DNA of 64,000 bases from Omphiscola glabra (GCA_964017045.1 OZ024798.1:24393347-24457346); one strand, 5' to 3'. Positions 11,966 to 23,466 are shown, counted from the stretch's first letter. The notes: a model not told the origin generated them from the sequence alone. Made by a program: numbers and translations.

Positions 11966-12283
11966 AGCGTATTTGTGTATGTTTGTGTGTGTGTTTGTGC
12001 GTAATCTGGTACGGCATGTCCACTCGTGTCACTGGTCATAAAAGAAACCACAAAAAAAAAACGCATGGGTCTATTTTGGAGAGAACAGACACTTCTTCCA
12101 GGCATGTAGCCTTGAGATGTTTGTTGACAAGAAAATAGTCTTAGATGCAAGGGAAAGGGGCACGTCACGGCTATGACAAAAATAAAATGTGGGGGGGGGG
12201 GGGGTGTGGTGTTGGACATGTTTGGTCAAGTACGTGCTTAACCAAGTGAGCTGTTTTGGCAATTATCAATAATAAGTGTTTCC
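11022..12283. other. Unique sequence containing a (GT)n microsatellite
   Basis: (GT)n at about 11932-11964 and degenerate GT words to about 12000; poly-G near 12189-12204. No gene recognised. Confidence 0.4.
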
Positions 12284-12489
12284 CCACTTGGCAGAGGCGT
12301 AGCTACAGAATTTGTCGCCCAGAGAAAAGATTCATTTTAAAGCGCTCTTTACTATTCTAAACTCTCAAACCCATTATTTTCATCAATAAAATAATGCGAA
12401 AGCACATTTTGGCGCCCCCAACTAATCTGGTGCCCAGGGACAGCTGTCCCCTCCGCCCCCCCCCCTTTAGCTGCGCCTCTGCCACTTGG
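12284..12489. mobile_element. Non-autonomous hAT-like element
   Basis: The element is 12292-12481 (190 bp). Its ends are CAGAGGCGTAGCTA and the inverse of CAGAGGCGCAGCTA. A perfect 8-bp direct repeat CCACTTGG flanks it (12284-12291 and 12482-12489). The interior has CGCCCAGAG near one end and a C-run near the other. The 8-bp duplication and CAG ends support hAT, but CCACTTGG does not fit the nnnTAnnn target pattern of the other hATs in this window. Confidence 0.8.
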
Positions 12490-12672
12490 GCTACTTATCA
12501 TTAGTGATCATACTGGTGAAAATACCAGTCAACATGCACATCAATGTTAAATTGGGATCGGGAAACTGGTTTTTAAGTGGGGTGTCAATTGTGGGTAACC
12601 ATTGGTAATTGTTTCGCAACGAATATTGTGTTTTATTGTGTGTGGTGTGTTTTGAGAGTTAGTAGTTAATGA

Positions 12673-12728
12673 AAGCTCGCTGACCAACTGACCAAAGTTC
12701 GCTGACCAACTGACCAAAGCTCGCTGAC
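12673..12728. repeat. ~23-bp tandem repeat, 2.5 copies
   Basis: CTCGCTGACCAACTGACCAA repeated with one-base spacing changes. Confidence 0.75.
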
Positions 12729-12902
12729 CAAAATTTGGCTGCCCCATGGTATTCAGAAATTGACCTCCAAATCCCACTATCTCTTCTCAAACCCTATACC
12801 CCCTTTCTTTCTAGATAATCACAATGACGGATGTATTCGTTGACGCATGCGTAACTAGATTGTTATAAGTACACCATGGGACGAAAATTAAGTTGTAAAC
12901 AA

Positions 12903-13270
12903 ATACCATCTAACATTATAGAAAAACACCATTTTACTTTGATACACATACACCATTTAACGTCATACACAAACACCGTCTTACTTCATACCGAATACCA
13001 ACTCACTACATGCACAAACACCAACTCACTACATGCATAAACACCAACTCACTACATGCACAAACACCAACTCACTACATACACAAATACCAACTGACTG
13101 CATGCACAAAAACCAACTCACTACATGCACAAACACCAACTCACTACATGCATAAACACCAACTCACTACATACACAAACACCAACTCACTACATGCATA
13201 AACACCAACTCACTACATACACAAACACCAACTCACTACATACACACACATTAACTCACTACATACACAC
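12903..13270. repeat. 23-bp minisatellite, about 15 copies
   Basis: Unit ACACCAACTCACTACATGC/ACAA. Units before 12990 are strongly diverged; those after are regular. It encodes a spurious HKHQLTTCINTNS-like frame. Confidence 0.92.
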
Positions 13271-13510
13271 ACTTAATTTCAGCAAGTCTCCAAATGTAGT
13301 TCACTGTTTTCCCTGTCACATGCAAACTGTCACATGCAAACTGTCACAATTGTACTCGTCGGCATGCACGGCCCGCAGTTACCGTGACAGAAGACACTTG
13401 TAATGACGCCAATTAAGGGCCGCCTGTCAAACATCGAACACGTCACGTTACGTGTAAAGGTTACTGTTGCCAGGCCTGATTCACGCTTTATAAGTTTATT
13501 ACACTCAACA

Positions 13511-13836
13511 CTATGCAAGAGCAAGTTGCACGGTCCCCACGATGTAGATAGGTTTGTGATACGATATGTAAGGGCAAGTTGCACTGTCCTACGATGTAGA
13601 TAGGTATGTTACACGATATGTAAGAGCAAGTTGCACGGTCCCCACCATGACGATAGGTTTGTTACACGATATGTAAGGGCAAGTTGCACTGTCCTACGAT
13701 GTAGATAGGTATGTTACACGATATGTAAGGGCAAGTTGCACTGTCCTACGATGTAGATAGGTATGTTACACGATATGTAAGAGCAAGTTGCACGGTCCCC
13801 ACCATGACGATAGGTTTGTTACACGATATGTAAGAG
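13511..13836. repeat. 52/53-bp tandem repeat, 6 copies of two types
   Basis: One type carries GGTCCCCACCATGACGATAG, the other TGTCCTACGATGTAGATAGG; both share TAAGRGCAAGTTGCAC and GTTACACGATAT. The two types are interspersed, which points to unequal exchange after divergence. Confidence 0.93.
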
Positions 13837-14940
13837 AAACGTGGTTTCAACATTATCATTCACGAAGCTGTATTTATTAATAAATAATTTAACATTAAGT
13901 AACAACAACAACAAAAATCACCTAAGAATTCGGAGGCATAATTTGCATAGAGAACTGAAGGTTTTCTACGTGACAATTAATAAGGAGTAGCATTTGAAGA
14001 AACAAAATATTAAAAAAATAAATTGAAGTAGCAATTAAGGTAAAGTTGCAAAACGTGTTAAAAAAAAATCCATTCTACGGTTGATGTAAAGTCAAACTAG
14101 AAGAAGTATTGTTTTAAAAAAAATAATTACAATAACGTTTAATTAAAAGTAACAATCAATGTAAAGTAGCCTACATTTATTGGTATGATCAAGAATACAA
14201 TATAGCGACCAGGCCGGGATAGAGGGGGCAGAGGCGCAAACAGGTACTCTACCAGACTCAGGGTAGGCACCAATACGTCCGTTAGTCCACCAGCCTCAGA
14301 GCAGCGACCATAGAGACGGGAAGGTAGTCCACTACCCATATACACGGATTTCAAAGTCCGCCTGTGAATTGTGTTTTTTTTATAGAATGAATCCCGTGTT
14401 TCAGAGTCCGCCTATATCAAACGTGCTGTGAACCTCACACATAATTAGACATTGCGACTACTAGAGAAGGGGGTTAACCATCCTGATGTCTTTTAACATT
14501 GTTCAAAAAATTTATGTTGTGTAAAATACTTTCAGTAATCAAATTGGGGGGGGGGGGGGTTTGAAAGTAGCCCATGTTCCCTCCTCCACATTATAAAGGT
14601 CAGTGCGTGTTGTCTATATTAACTTCAGGTGATTATGGACAACAATCTTTAAATTTGACATCACTCCTACCAAATGCCCCCCACCGCCCCCCCTTATCTC
14701 CCAAACAAAAATGCCTATCCAGTATACTCCAGGTGTTAAATATATTTTTTACAAAAATTGGCACCTGTGGAAGCCGTTATGTTAAGTGACTTTTAATCTA
14801 ATAGGTCGGCGGCCACAGTAATCTCACCTGTCAGCAGGTGGAGCTCTCCTCTTTCAAAAAAACATCTGGAGAAAACGGGTTATCATCAGATCAGGGCGAG
14901 TTCGCCATCTGACCTCAGCTGACACTTGTTTATCTCTTTA
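13837..14940. other. Unique sequence
   Basis: A-rich to 14140. A short direct repeat (TTCAAAGTCCGCCT and TTCAGAGTCCGCCT) lies at about 14350 and 14400, and a poly-G run near 14547-14560. No gene recognised. Confidence 0.4.
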
Positions 14941-15155
14941 CTTTAGATCAGCGATTCTCAACCTGTGGGTCGCGACCCCTTTGGAGGTCAAACAACCCTT
15001 TCACAAAGGGGTCGCCTAAGACGATCGATAAACTCTTATACTCTACAGTTATGTGGTAGCAACGAAAATAATATTGTTGTTGGGGGTCGCCACAGCACGG
15101 AGAACTGAATTAAAGGGTCGCGGCATTAGAAAGGTTGAGAACCACTGCTTTAGAT
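14941..15155 (+). mobile_element. SPIN-like non-autonomous hAT element, copy 2
   Basis: The element is 14949-15147 (199 bp), flanked by a perfect 8-bp target duplication CTTTAGAT. Ends are CAGCGATTCTCAACCT and AGGTTGAGAACCACTG. Internal GGGTCGCGACCCCTTTGGAG and GTAGCAACGAAAATAAT follow the SPIN layout. The intact duplication marks a reasonably young insertion. Confidence 0.9.
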
Positions 15156-16094
15156 TAAGATGTTATACAGTGGTCAACATTAATAAAACTGGGCCCTATC
15201 GGTTGTATGTGTGTGTGTGGGAGGGGCGGGGGAAACGATTGAATTGCATCAATATCTTTAAGTCTCATGAGTTAGGTATAAAATACTCTAAAAAGATGCT
15301 CTGGCGTCTCTGTCTCCATTTTTATCCGTGTTTTATCCACTTGATGGATTGACGTGTGTTGTAGTGGTTTGGTTGATCACAATCAACCTTGTATATACAC
15401 GGTGATCCGACCGAAACGTGTTAAAATGTAGCAAGATTGCGTTAAGTAACGTTAATTTCCGTATCTGCGTTATTTTAGTGTATTTATTATAGAAAAGATC
15501 ATTCATTAGTATGTTCTGATCTCCGCAATTTCACGGGTTGAATAGAGAGAAAAGTGCGTTCATGAACGAGTACGCACAAGTGATTCGCGATTTTCGTTCA
15601 ATGAACATCACTATTACACATAACTATACATTATTATACATTACTATACACATATCATGAACCATCGCGTTGTGTTTTTTTTTAAGTGAGTGTTGGGGGG
15701 GGGGGGGGGGCAAATGCAGACATAGCTCCGGGTGTAGGAACATCATTTCAGTTTCTTTGTATAAAAAAGAAGGGGTTGGGGGTAGCTTTCTGCGTCGTTT
15801 ATTACTGGAGGCGTCACGGTACACATAAATTTAAAATAAAAACTACAATTTCATGGAGGGGTGGAGGCATAAGACGCCCACACGCCCGCCTTACTCTAAT
15901 GACGTCCCTGCACGGGTGTCACAAAGTCTAGCTATTCATCTGTAGGTGTCAACATGTGACAATAATAAAAGAATAACTAACTCAAACAGATCTCTTGATC
16001 AATCGACAGTATTGGACGTTACAGAATTACATATTGTCACCATTCAGAATGAACATTCATGAAATTGAAATGATAAAATAAAGCAAGCAAAAAC
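15156..16094. other. Unique sequence
   Basis: Contains GACCGAAACGTG near 15409, poly-G near 15696-15711 and small open frames without recognisable domains. Confidence 0.4.
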
Positions 16095-16568
16095 GACATC
16101 TTTCTTATTTCTTCTTTGTTTCCTAATGCAATCTTGACATCTTTCTTATTTCTTCTTTGTTTCCTAATGCAATCTTGACATCTTTCTTATTTGTTTCCTA
16201 ATGCAATCTTGACATCTTTCTTATTTCTTCTTTGTTTCCTAATGCAATCTTGACATCTTTCTTATTTGTTTCCTAATGCAATCTTGACATCTTTCTTATT
16301 TCTTCTTTGTTTCCTAATGCAATCTTGACATCTTTCTTATTTCTTCTTTGTTTCCTAATGCAATCTTGACATCTTTCTTATTTGTTTCCTAATGCAATCT
16401 TGACATCTTTCTTATTTCTTCTTTGTTTCCTAATGCAATCTTGACATCTTTCTTATTTCTTCTTTGTTTCCTAATGCAATCTTGATATCTTTATTATTTC
16501 GTCTTTGTTTCCCAATGCAATCTTGACATCTTTCTTATTTCTTCTTTGTTTCCTAATGCAATCTTGAC
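16095..16568. repeat. 41-bp minisatellite with 33-bp deletion variants, about 12 copies
   Basis: Long unit GACATCTTTCTTATTTCTTC + TTTGTTTCCTAATGCAATCTT. The short unit lacks TTCTTCTT. Long and short units are interspersed, so the deleted form has been spread by exchange. Confidence 0.93.
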
Positions 16569-17294
16569 CGAAAAAAAAATAGAACAGCCCCCCAAAAAAT
16601 CCTTACCTCTCAGAGAATAGCAGACGTGTTAGAGCAGACGAGAAATAAACACTGCCCGATCTTCCTGAATCTTGGGTTCGCGCGCTGCTAAAATCATTTA
16701 CCCTGCCGAGCACAAGTTTCCGAATGGACATATCGTAAAAGGGGAGACCAGTGCGGGGCCCCTTTACTAGTTTGTATTGCAGACGACGAGCAAATTGTCT
16801 GGGCAGAAACTTGAATAGTCTCCCCTCCCGTGGCCCGCGTCACTGGCCGGTACCCACCTCGCTCACGCGGGATGGGGAGAGCGAGAATAGTATGTGTGTG
16901 TGTGGGGGGGGGCAGATGCATGGCGCTCATATCTCGACACGCATCTATTTATGTCTGTTATTCTCCAATCACTCTCCCACCTCTCTCTCTCTCTCTCTCA
17001 ACTCTCTATCTTTGTCTCCCCACCTGTCTTCTCCCCTCTGTCTCTCTTCAACTCTTTCACTCCCTCCTCTCTCACTCTTTCCTCTCAATGACCCCTCTCT
17101 GCACTCCCATATTTCTTCCCTCTCTTGTAATCTTTCCATCTCCTCTCCCTCATTCTATTTCTATCTCACTATGTCTCCTAGCCCCACTACAACGCTGTCG
17201 TTTCTCTCTCACCATGTCTCTTTTAACTCCAGTTGAATACGTTATTCACAAGTCGTTATCTCAGATGTCAGTGCAACCCTCTTCAAATCTGTAC
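16569..17294. other. Unique sequence merging into a CT-rich tract
   Basis: GC-richer at 16690-16900. Poly-G near 16903-16911 and (CT)n at about 16981-17001. Overlapping serine/leucine-rich frames from 16750 to 17330 reflect pyrimidine-rich DNA. Confidence 0.4.
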
Positions 17295-17935
17295 CTATCT
17301 AACTCTATCTCTCTGACCCTATCACTCTAACCCTATCTCTCTAATTATATCTCTCCAACCCTATCTCTCTCACCATGCCTCTCTATCCCTATCACACTAA
17401 CCCTATCTCTCTGATCTTATCTCAGTAGCCCTATCTCTCTGATCTTATCTCAGTAACCCTATCTCAGTCACCCTATCTCTTTGACCCTATAACTCTAAAC
17501 CTATCTCTCTAACCACACATCTCTAACCCTATCTCTCTGACCATGCCTCTCTATCCCTATCTCTCTGATCCTATCTGAGTAACACTATCTCTCTAACCCT
17601 ATCTCTCTAACCCTATCTCTCTGACCCTATCACTTTAACCCCATCTCTCTAACCATATCTCTCTGACCCTATCCCTCTGACTATGCCTCTCTATCCCTAT
17701 CTCACTGACCCTATCTCTCTAACCATATCTCTCTAACCTTATCTCTCTATCCTTACCTCTCTATCCCTATCTCTCTGACCCTATCTCAGTAACCCTATCT
17801 CTCTATCCCTATCTCTCTGACCCTATCTCTCTAACCATATCTCTCTAACCTTATCTCTCTATCCCCATCTCTCTGACCTTATGACTCTAACCCTATCTCT
17901 CTAACCCTATCTCTATTACCCTATGTCTCCCTCAA
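17295..17935. repeat. 14-bp minisatellite, AACCCTATCTCTCT, about 45 copies
   Basis: Units AACCCTATCTCTCT, GACCCTATCTCTCT and AACCATATCTCTCT with many variants. It contains CCCTA words but not telomeric CCCTAA tandem repeats. Confidence 0.88.
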
Positions 17936-18471
17936 TTTCTCTCTCATCGTATTTGTCCCCCCCCCCCTTTTTTTTCTGTTGCTCTATTTCTCTTTCTGTA
18001 TTTCTGTCCTTCTCGCCATCTATATGTATCAACGTCTCTGTTCAACTTTCTCTCTCTCTCTCTCTCTCACCCGTCATTGGAAATTATCCAACATCTATCG
18101 AAAGCTTCAAGGCAGCCCCTGGCATCTGCTAGGAGCCGTTAGGAAGGCAGCATCGCTTCCCCAACTGTTGCACATATGCCAGTATATGGATGCTGCAACG
18201 TACCCTACCAGAACCAGAACCAGAATATTCACAAGCATCAAAATTGTTTGCAAGTGCTCAAAGGGATAAGTCTGCTCTGCCCCTCCACGTCACGACCTAT
18301 CGCAGTGGACTTACTTCTCCTCTTTTCTTCCCCTCTTCCCTATTTAACCGTTCTCCCACTTACTTTCTGTCACAAATCTTTTGCTGACCTCCTGGACACT
18401 ACTTCTCAGCTAAGTGCTATAATATTTTTTTAAATTTTGGATATTTTTTAATTTTATTCGTTTCTTTTGTT
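17936..18471. other. Unique sequence upstream of a dispersed repeat
   Basis: CT-rich at first, with C- and T-runs near 17957-17974 and (CT)n near 18047-18068. 18100-18400 has small open frames and may belong to the element whose end is at 18472, but no domain is visible. Confidence 0.35.
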
Positions 18472-18563
18472 TGTTCGCTGAAGAAGGCTTCCTGCCGACA
18501 CGTTCGTTGTTTTGTTGCGTTTCTTTTTTCAGGTTTAACCCTACTGTGTTTTACTAATTTCCT
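18472..18563 (+). repeat. Dispersed repeat with GCCGACACGTTCGTTG core, copy 1
   Basis: Shares about 90 bp with 38034-38128: GCTGA.GAAG..TTC.TGCCG, ACACGTTCGTTG, then CCCTACT.TGTTT. The CTGANGA followed by a short GGC/GCC stem recalls a hammerhead ribozyme core as carried by Penelope-like elements and retrozymes, but the conserved GAAA is GACA in both copies, so catalysis is unlikely. The parent element is not identified. Confidence 0.55.
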
Positions 18564-19762
18564 AGTCTGCTCTGCAACCAGATTTCAAATGTTTCATTTT
18601 TGACGATGTCTTCAAACACAAATATATAGTGCCAAGGCTTATGTGAATTCTCGAGCAAATACCCTGAATAGAATTGACCGCCTTTCAGCCACTTACAGAA
18701 ATCTTTCAGTTTTCCTTCTCTGTATCTTTCTTTCATATTCAGCTTGCAGCTCATTAAAAAGACAATCCGACTAGTTTGGAAGATGATGATATTTTATATC
18801 TAATTATTTTAAATTTTTTTTTGTTTGTATGTGTGCATCGAGATCGAAAAGAAGCTGTCTAGAAATGCTGTCTCAAGTTAGAGTGCACTCATTTCACAAA
18901 ATCGTGCTCGGATGGGTGACGAAACGGAGGGTCTTAGTATCCTTTGTACTCTTCTATCAACGATTATTAGATGTCCACTTGTTTGGACTACGCCTCCTAA
19001 TTCATCTCACGGGCCAGTGTAACCAAATGGAAACTAATCTTGATACACCAACACCAACCGGTTTGTTGTACGATAATGTTTATTCTACAACAATTACTTA
19101 AATATCGTTGATATATATAATAATTAAGTCGTTCCAGCCAAACACACTAATCAACACACTATTGGACAACGGCATTTTTATGCACCGCGATACCAACTAC
19201 TAAAAATAGCCGGCCTTTTCCCTTTACCCAAATACGTCACAACAATCTCACACAATAGATACAGCTACACATATAATCTCTAACATCTTTTTCGTACCAA
19301 CATAACAACAGTGATCTCATACCCTTGACAATGTGCCTGTTGCTTCTTGCGGGGATTTTTAACTGCATGGCTAATGAGTGAAGCGTCCCCTCATTAACAC
19401 TTATGGATTAGCTTAAATTTTCAAATACCCCATTTTAAAAAAAATATTGGGGAAAAATATTCCATATTATTAATACTGAAATAAAACAATGTTCCAGCGT
19501 GGAGTTACAACAAGAAGCTGACTCTTCGTGCTTCTCTTAGGTCAATAATGAGACAAATCGTGTTTTCACACAGATATCGATCTGTGTTGATAGTGAAGTT
19601 TGCCGACCCCCTGCTTAAGACAGCTGTATGGACATAAAGAAGGACTAATGCTATTAACTGTGCGACATCCGCTGGTGACATGGGCTTGTGGGCAACAAGA
19701 ACGCATTGTCTTGGTGACAGCGGATTGGAGGCATTGAATCGAACGATGGATTGAAGCCACTG
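18564..19762. other. AT-rich unique sequence
   Basis: Small open frames on both strands (for example 18829-19101 plus) without recognisable domains. No repeats found. Confidence 0.4.
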
Positions 19763-20155
19763 ATAGGTAGCTATAAAGGGAATTTCCACTGATAGGTATA
19801 GCACTGATAGAAAGTTCCACTGATATGTATAGCACTGATAGATCCACTGATAGGTATAACACTGATAGAAAGTTCCAGTGATAGAAAGTTCCAACCACTG
19901 ATAGAAGCACTGATCGTATCTAGCACTTACAGAAGCAATGATTGTAAGTACCACTGACAGAAGCACTGATTGTAAATACCCCTGACAGAAGCACTGATTG
20001 TAAGTACCACTGACAGAAGCACTGATTGTAAGTACCACTGACAGAAGAAGTGACTGTAACTACCGCTGACAGAAGCACTGATTGTAAGTACCATTGACAG
20101 ATGCAGTGGCTGTAAGTACCATCTGATTGTTGGTATTACTGACAGAAGCTAATAG
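19763..20155. repeat. ~28-bp compound minisatellite
   Basis: Right part: units CACTGACAGAAGCACTGATT + GTAAGTAC. Left part: related CACTGATAGGTATAG and GATAGAAAGTTC words with irregular spacing. All share CACTGA.AG. Confidence 0.85.
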
Positions 20156-20332
20156 CAAGTAGGCCTATAATAAAACCAACTTTTGTTGTTGTTACCCTGA
20201 TCTTCAGCTATTAAGACCCTAACCCAATAACCCCTGCCCCCGGTTGAAGGTCGCCTGCCACAAAATAAAAACAGCAACCAAGCTAGACCTTAAGTCATGT
20301 GACTGAAGTCATAAGATGTTTATTTATTGATT

Positions 20333-20612
20333 ACAGGGCATCTGGGAGATCATTGCCGAACAACGTTCCAGCTGGCGAACGGCAGTGTACGAAGGAGTGA
20401 AAAAGGCAGAAGATGTGCGGAACGAAGCCCTTGCAACAAAAAGAACAGCACGGAAGGCCAAAATTAACCAGGAATTATCATTCTCCTGCGTGAAATGCAG
20501 ACGAGATTGTCATTCCAGGATTGGCCTAGTGAGCCACTCGTCGAGGTGTAGGACTACAATATAGCTACTCCATCGTCTCGTGAAGACGGAAGGATGCCAT
20601 ACAGGGCATCTG
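20333..20612 (+). mobile_element. 5'-truncated LINE with C2HC finger tail and 12-bp target duplication
   Basis: Direct repeat ACAGGGCATCTG at 20333-20344 and 20601-20612 flanks the insertion. The frame in phase with GGC at 20337 is open to TAG at 20564 and has no ATG because the 5' end is lost. It reads ..SSWRTAVYEGVKKAED.. then SCVKCRRDCHSRIGLVSH..RC, a C-x2-C-x12-H-x3-C zinc finger typical of the extreme C-terminus of LINE ORF2 proteins in molluscs and other invertebrates. The 3'UTR contains a short hairpin, CGTCT..AGACG. No frameshift is seen, so it is not ancient. The reverse transcriptase and endonuclease are absent. Confidence 0.75.
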
Positions 20613-21138
20613 TTTGATTAAATTGCTCTTATGTTATTTAAAATATAAATTTGATTACATGGCCCTTATGTTATTTAAAATATAAATTTGATTACATGGC
20701 CCTTATGTTATTTAAAATATAAATTTGATTACATGGCCCTTATGTTATTTAAAATATACATTTGATTACATGGCCCTTATGTTATTTAAAATATAAATTT
20801 GATTACATGGCCCTTAAATTATTTAAAATATAAATTTGATTACATGGCCCTTATGTTATTTAAAATATAAATTTGATTACATGGCCCTTATGTTATTTAA
20901 AATATAAATTTGATTACATGGCCCTTAAATTATTTAAAATATAAATTTGATTACATGACCCTTATGTTATTTACAATATAAATTTTATTACATGGCCCTT
21001 ATGTTATTTAAAATATAAATTTGATTACTTGGCCCTTAAGTTATTTACAATATAAATTTGATCACATGGCCCTTAAATTATTTAAAATATAAATTTGATT
21101 ACATGGCCCTTATGTTATTTAAAATATAAATTTGATTG
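20613..21138. repeat. 37-bp minisatellite, about 14 copies
   Basis: Unit TTTGATTACATGGCCCTTAT + GTTATTTAAAATATAAA. It starts directly at the right target duplication of the LINE insertion. The sequence left of the LINE (TATTGATTACAGGGCA) resembles the unit, so the LINE probably landed at the array edge. Confidence 0.94.
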
Positions 21139-21250
21139 TGTGCACATGTCTTGATTATCAATATGACATCGGGCCCAGGTTGTTTTTTTTTTAAATTAAA
21201 AAAAATCAGTTGACCTCAGTACCGGAGTTTCTTGGGTGACCAATGCGACC

Positions 21251-22175
21251 TGCCGGTGTGGCTACATAAGCATTGATTGGTTAGCCACGTCTGGTGCCGG
21301 TGTAGCTACATAAGCATTGATTGGCTAGCCACGTCTGGTGCCGGTGTCGCTACATAAGCATTGATTGGTTAGCCACGTCTGGTGCCGGTGTAGCTACATA
21401 AGCATTGATTGGTTAGCCACGTCTGGTGCCGGTGTCGCTACATAAGCATTGATTGGTTAGCCACGTCTGGTGCCGGTGTAGCTACATAAGCATTGATTGG
21501 TTAGCCACGTCTGGTGCCGGTGTGGCTACATAAGCATTGATTGGCTAGCCACGTCTGGTGCCGGTGTAGCTACATAAGCATTGATTGGTTAGCCACGTCT
21601 GGTGCCGGTGTGGCTACATAAGCATTGATTGGTTAGCCACGTCTGGTGCCGGTGTAGCTACATAAGCATTGATTGGTTAGCCACGTCTGGTGCCGGTGTG
21701 GCTACATAAGCATTGATTGGGTAGCCACGTCTGGTGCCGGTGTGGCTACATAAGCATTGATTGGTTAGCCACGTCTGGTGCCGGTGTAGCTACATAAGCA
21801 TTAATTGGCTAGCCACGTCTGGTGCCGGTGTGGCTACATAAGCATTGATTGGCTAGCCACGTCTGGTGCCGGTGTGGCTACATAAGCATTGATTGGCTAG
21901 CCACGTCTGGTGCCGGTGTGGCTACATAAGCATTGATTGGCTAGCCACGTCTGGTGCCGGTGTGGCTACATAAGCATTGATTGGTTAGCCACGTCTGGTG
22001 CCGGTGTGGCTACATAAGCATTGATTGGCTAGCCACGTCTGGTGCCGGTGTGGCTACATAAGCATTGATTGGTTAGCCACGTCTGGTGCCGGTGTGGCTA
22101 CATAAGCATTGATTGGCTAGCCACGTCTGGTGCCGGTGTAGCTACATAAGCATTGATTGGTTAGCCACGTCTGGT
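21251..22175. repeat. 44-bp minisatellite, 21 copies, hairpin-forming
   Basis: Unit TGCCGGTGTRGCTACATAAG + CATTGATTGGYTAGCCACGTCTGG, exactly 44 bp, 21.0 copies. In units with GTGGCTA, that word is the perfect inverse of TAGCCAC 17 bp downstream, so each unit can fold. Variation is concentrated at the GTRGCT position and at GGYTAG. Confidence 0.96.
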
Positions 22176-22593
22176 CAACTCGGCAACTCCGCGACGGGAG
22201 AGTTGTTATTTTAAGCCCTTTAGTTTGTGGTACGCTTTCTTTAAAGATGCGACGTTAGAGCCCCTAAATCTGTAAGGTGGGGGGGGGGGAGGGGGCGACT
22301 GGGAGTGGAAACTGGGAGGAAAGTTTTAAGTCCTGGAATGGAAAAAAAAGAAGTCCGCTCTGATTTATTGTTTTTGAAGCAATGCAAGGAAGGGGGGGTG
22401 GTTTGGGGCGGGGGGTGCGAAGCAAGACTGTTGAGGTGGGTGCGAGGCTAGTATGTTAAAGTGTTTTGAGGGTCTAAAAATAATACGCTGGACCATAGAG
22501 ACAATGGTGGTTATTGTTTCAACAGTGTTCATTGGTGTAACAGTTTTAATGATAATATTTTAATAGTAATAATGCAACCGTTTTTCAAATGGT
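22176..22593. other. G-rich unique sequence with two quadruplex-type motifs
   Basis: G-runs at 22277-22316 (GGTGGGGGGGGGGAGGGGG, then GGG..GGG) and at about 22390-22418 (GGGGGGGTGGTTTGGGGCGG). Otherwise no feature. Confidence 0.6.
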
Positions 22594-22941
22594 ATTGGTT
22601 GAAAAGGTGGTGGATAACAGTGACAATGGTTGAAAAGGTGGTGGGTAACAGTGACAATGGTTGAAAAGGTGGTGGATAACAATGACAATAGTTGAAAACG
22701 TGGTGGGTAATAGTGACAATGGTTGAAAAGGTGGTGGGTAACAGTGGCAATGGTTGAAAAGGTGGTGGATAACAGTGGCAATGGTTGAAAAGGTGGTGGA
22801 TAACAGTGACAATGGTTGAAAAGGTGGTGGGTAACAGTGACAATGGTTGAAAAGGTGGTGGATAACAATGACAATAGTTGAAAACGTGGTGGGTAATAGT
22901 GACAATGGTTGAAAAGGTGGTGGGTAACAGTGGCAATGGTT
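22594..22941. repeat. 31-bp minisatellite with a 186-bp higher-order unit
   Basis: Unit GGTTGAAAAGGTGGTGGRTA + ACAGTGRCAAT, about 11 copies. A marker unit (GTTGAAAACGTGG, GTAATAG) recurs at 22691 and 22877, exactly 6 units (186 bp) apart. Confidence 0.94.
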
Positions 22942-23047
22942 ACTGCAATGTACTTGTCATTGGTACGTAAGCGTGTAGGCATTAAATTAGGGGTTGTCTC
23001 CCACCACGGAATGCATGTCGCCTGAATTAAGATTATTTTAAATATAG

Positions 23048-23235
23048 CTTATCTGTAACATACTAGCCTGTGACATACTTACCTGTGACATACTTACCTG
23101 TGACATACTTACCTGTGACATACTTACCTGTGACATACTTACCTGTGACATACTTACCTGTGACATACTTACCTGTAACATACTTACCTGTGACATACTT
23201 ACCTGTGACATACATACCTGTGACACACTAGCAGA
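23048..23235. repeat. 15-bp minisatellite, TGTGACATACTTACC, about 12 copies
   Basis: Nearly perfect in the middle, with diverged edge units (ACTAGCC, ACATACC). Confidence 0.93.
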
Positions 23236-23378
23236 ACCATCAGCTGTCACGCACTTGAACCCCTTTTAGGTTGAGTTAAATCAAGCAATATATTCGTTTG
23301 AATGTTCAAGATTTTGTTGAAAACACTTTTAAAAAACGTATCCGGAAATTTGTTTGAAAGAAATTTCGTCAACGGAAA

Positions 23379-23466
23379 AATGATCGACGGAAGTTTGTTC
23401 GAACGGAAATTTGGTCGAACGGAAATTTGGTGGAACGGAAGTTTGGTGGAACGGAAATTTGGTCGA
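23379..23466. repeat. 16-bp tandem repeat, CGGAAATTTGGTCGAA, about 5 copies
   Basis: Alternating GGTCGAA and GGTGGAA variants; a diverged precursor is visible from about 23340. Confidence 0.85.

Noticed and set aside
15395..15425. GATCCGACCGAAACGTG as a hammerhead ribozyme
   Set aside because: GAAAC is present but the CTGANGA half and flanking stems are missing.
17295..17935. Interstitial telomeric repeat because of CCCTA words
   Set aside because: The unit is 14 bp with CTCTCT; no CCCTAA hexamer array occurs.
20601..21138. 37-bp array derived from the LINE 3' tail
   Set aside because: The LINE ends at a 12-bp target duplication; the array starts outside it, in target DNA.
20613..22175. 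CRISPR array
   Set aside because: Units are directly contiguous with no unique spacers, and the context is eukaryotic.
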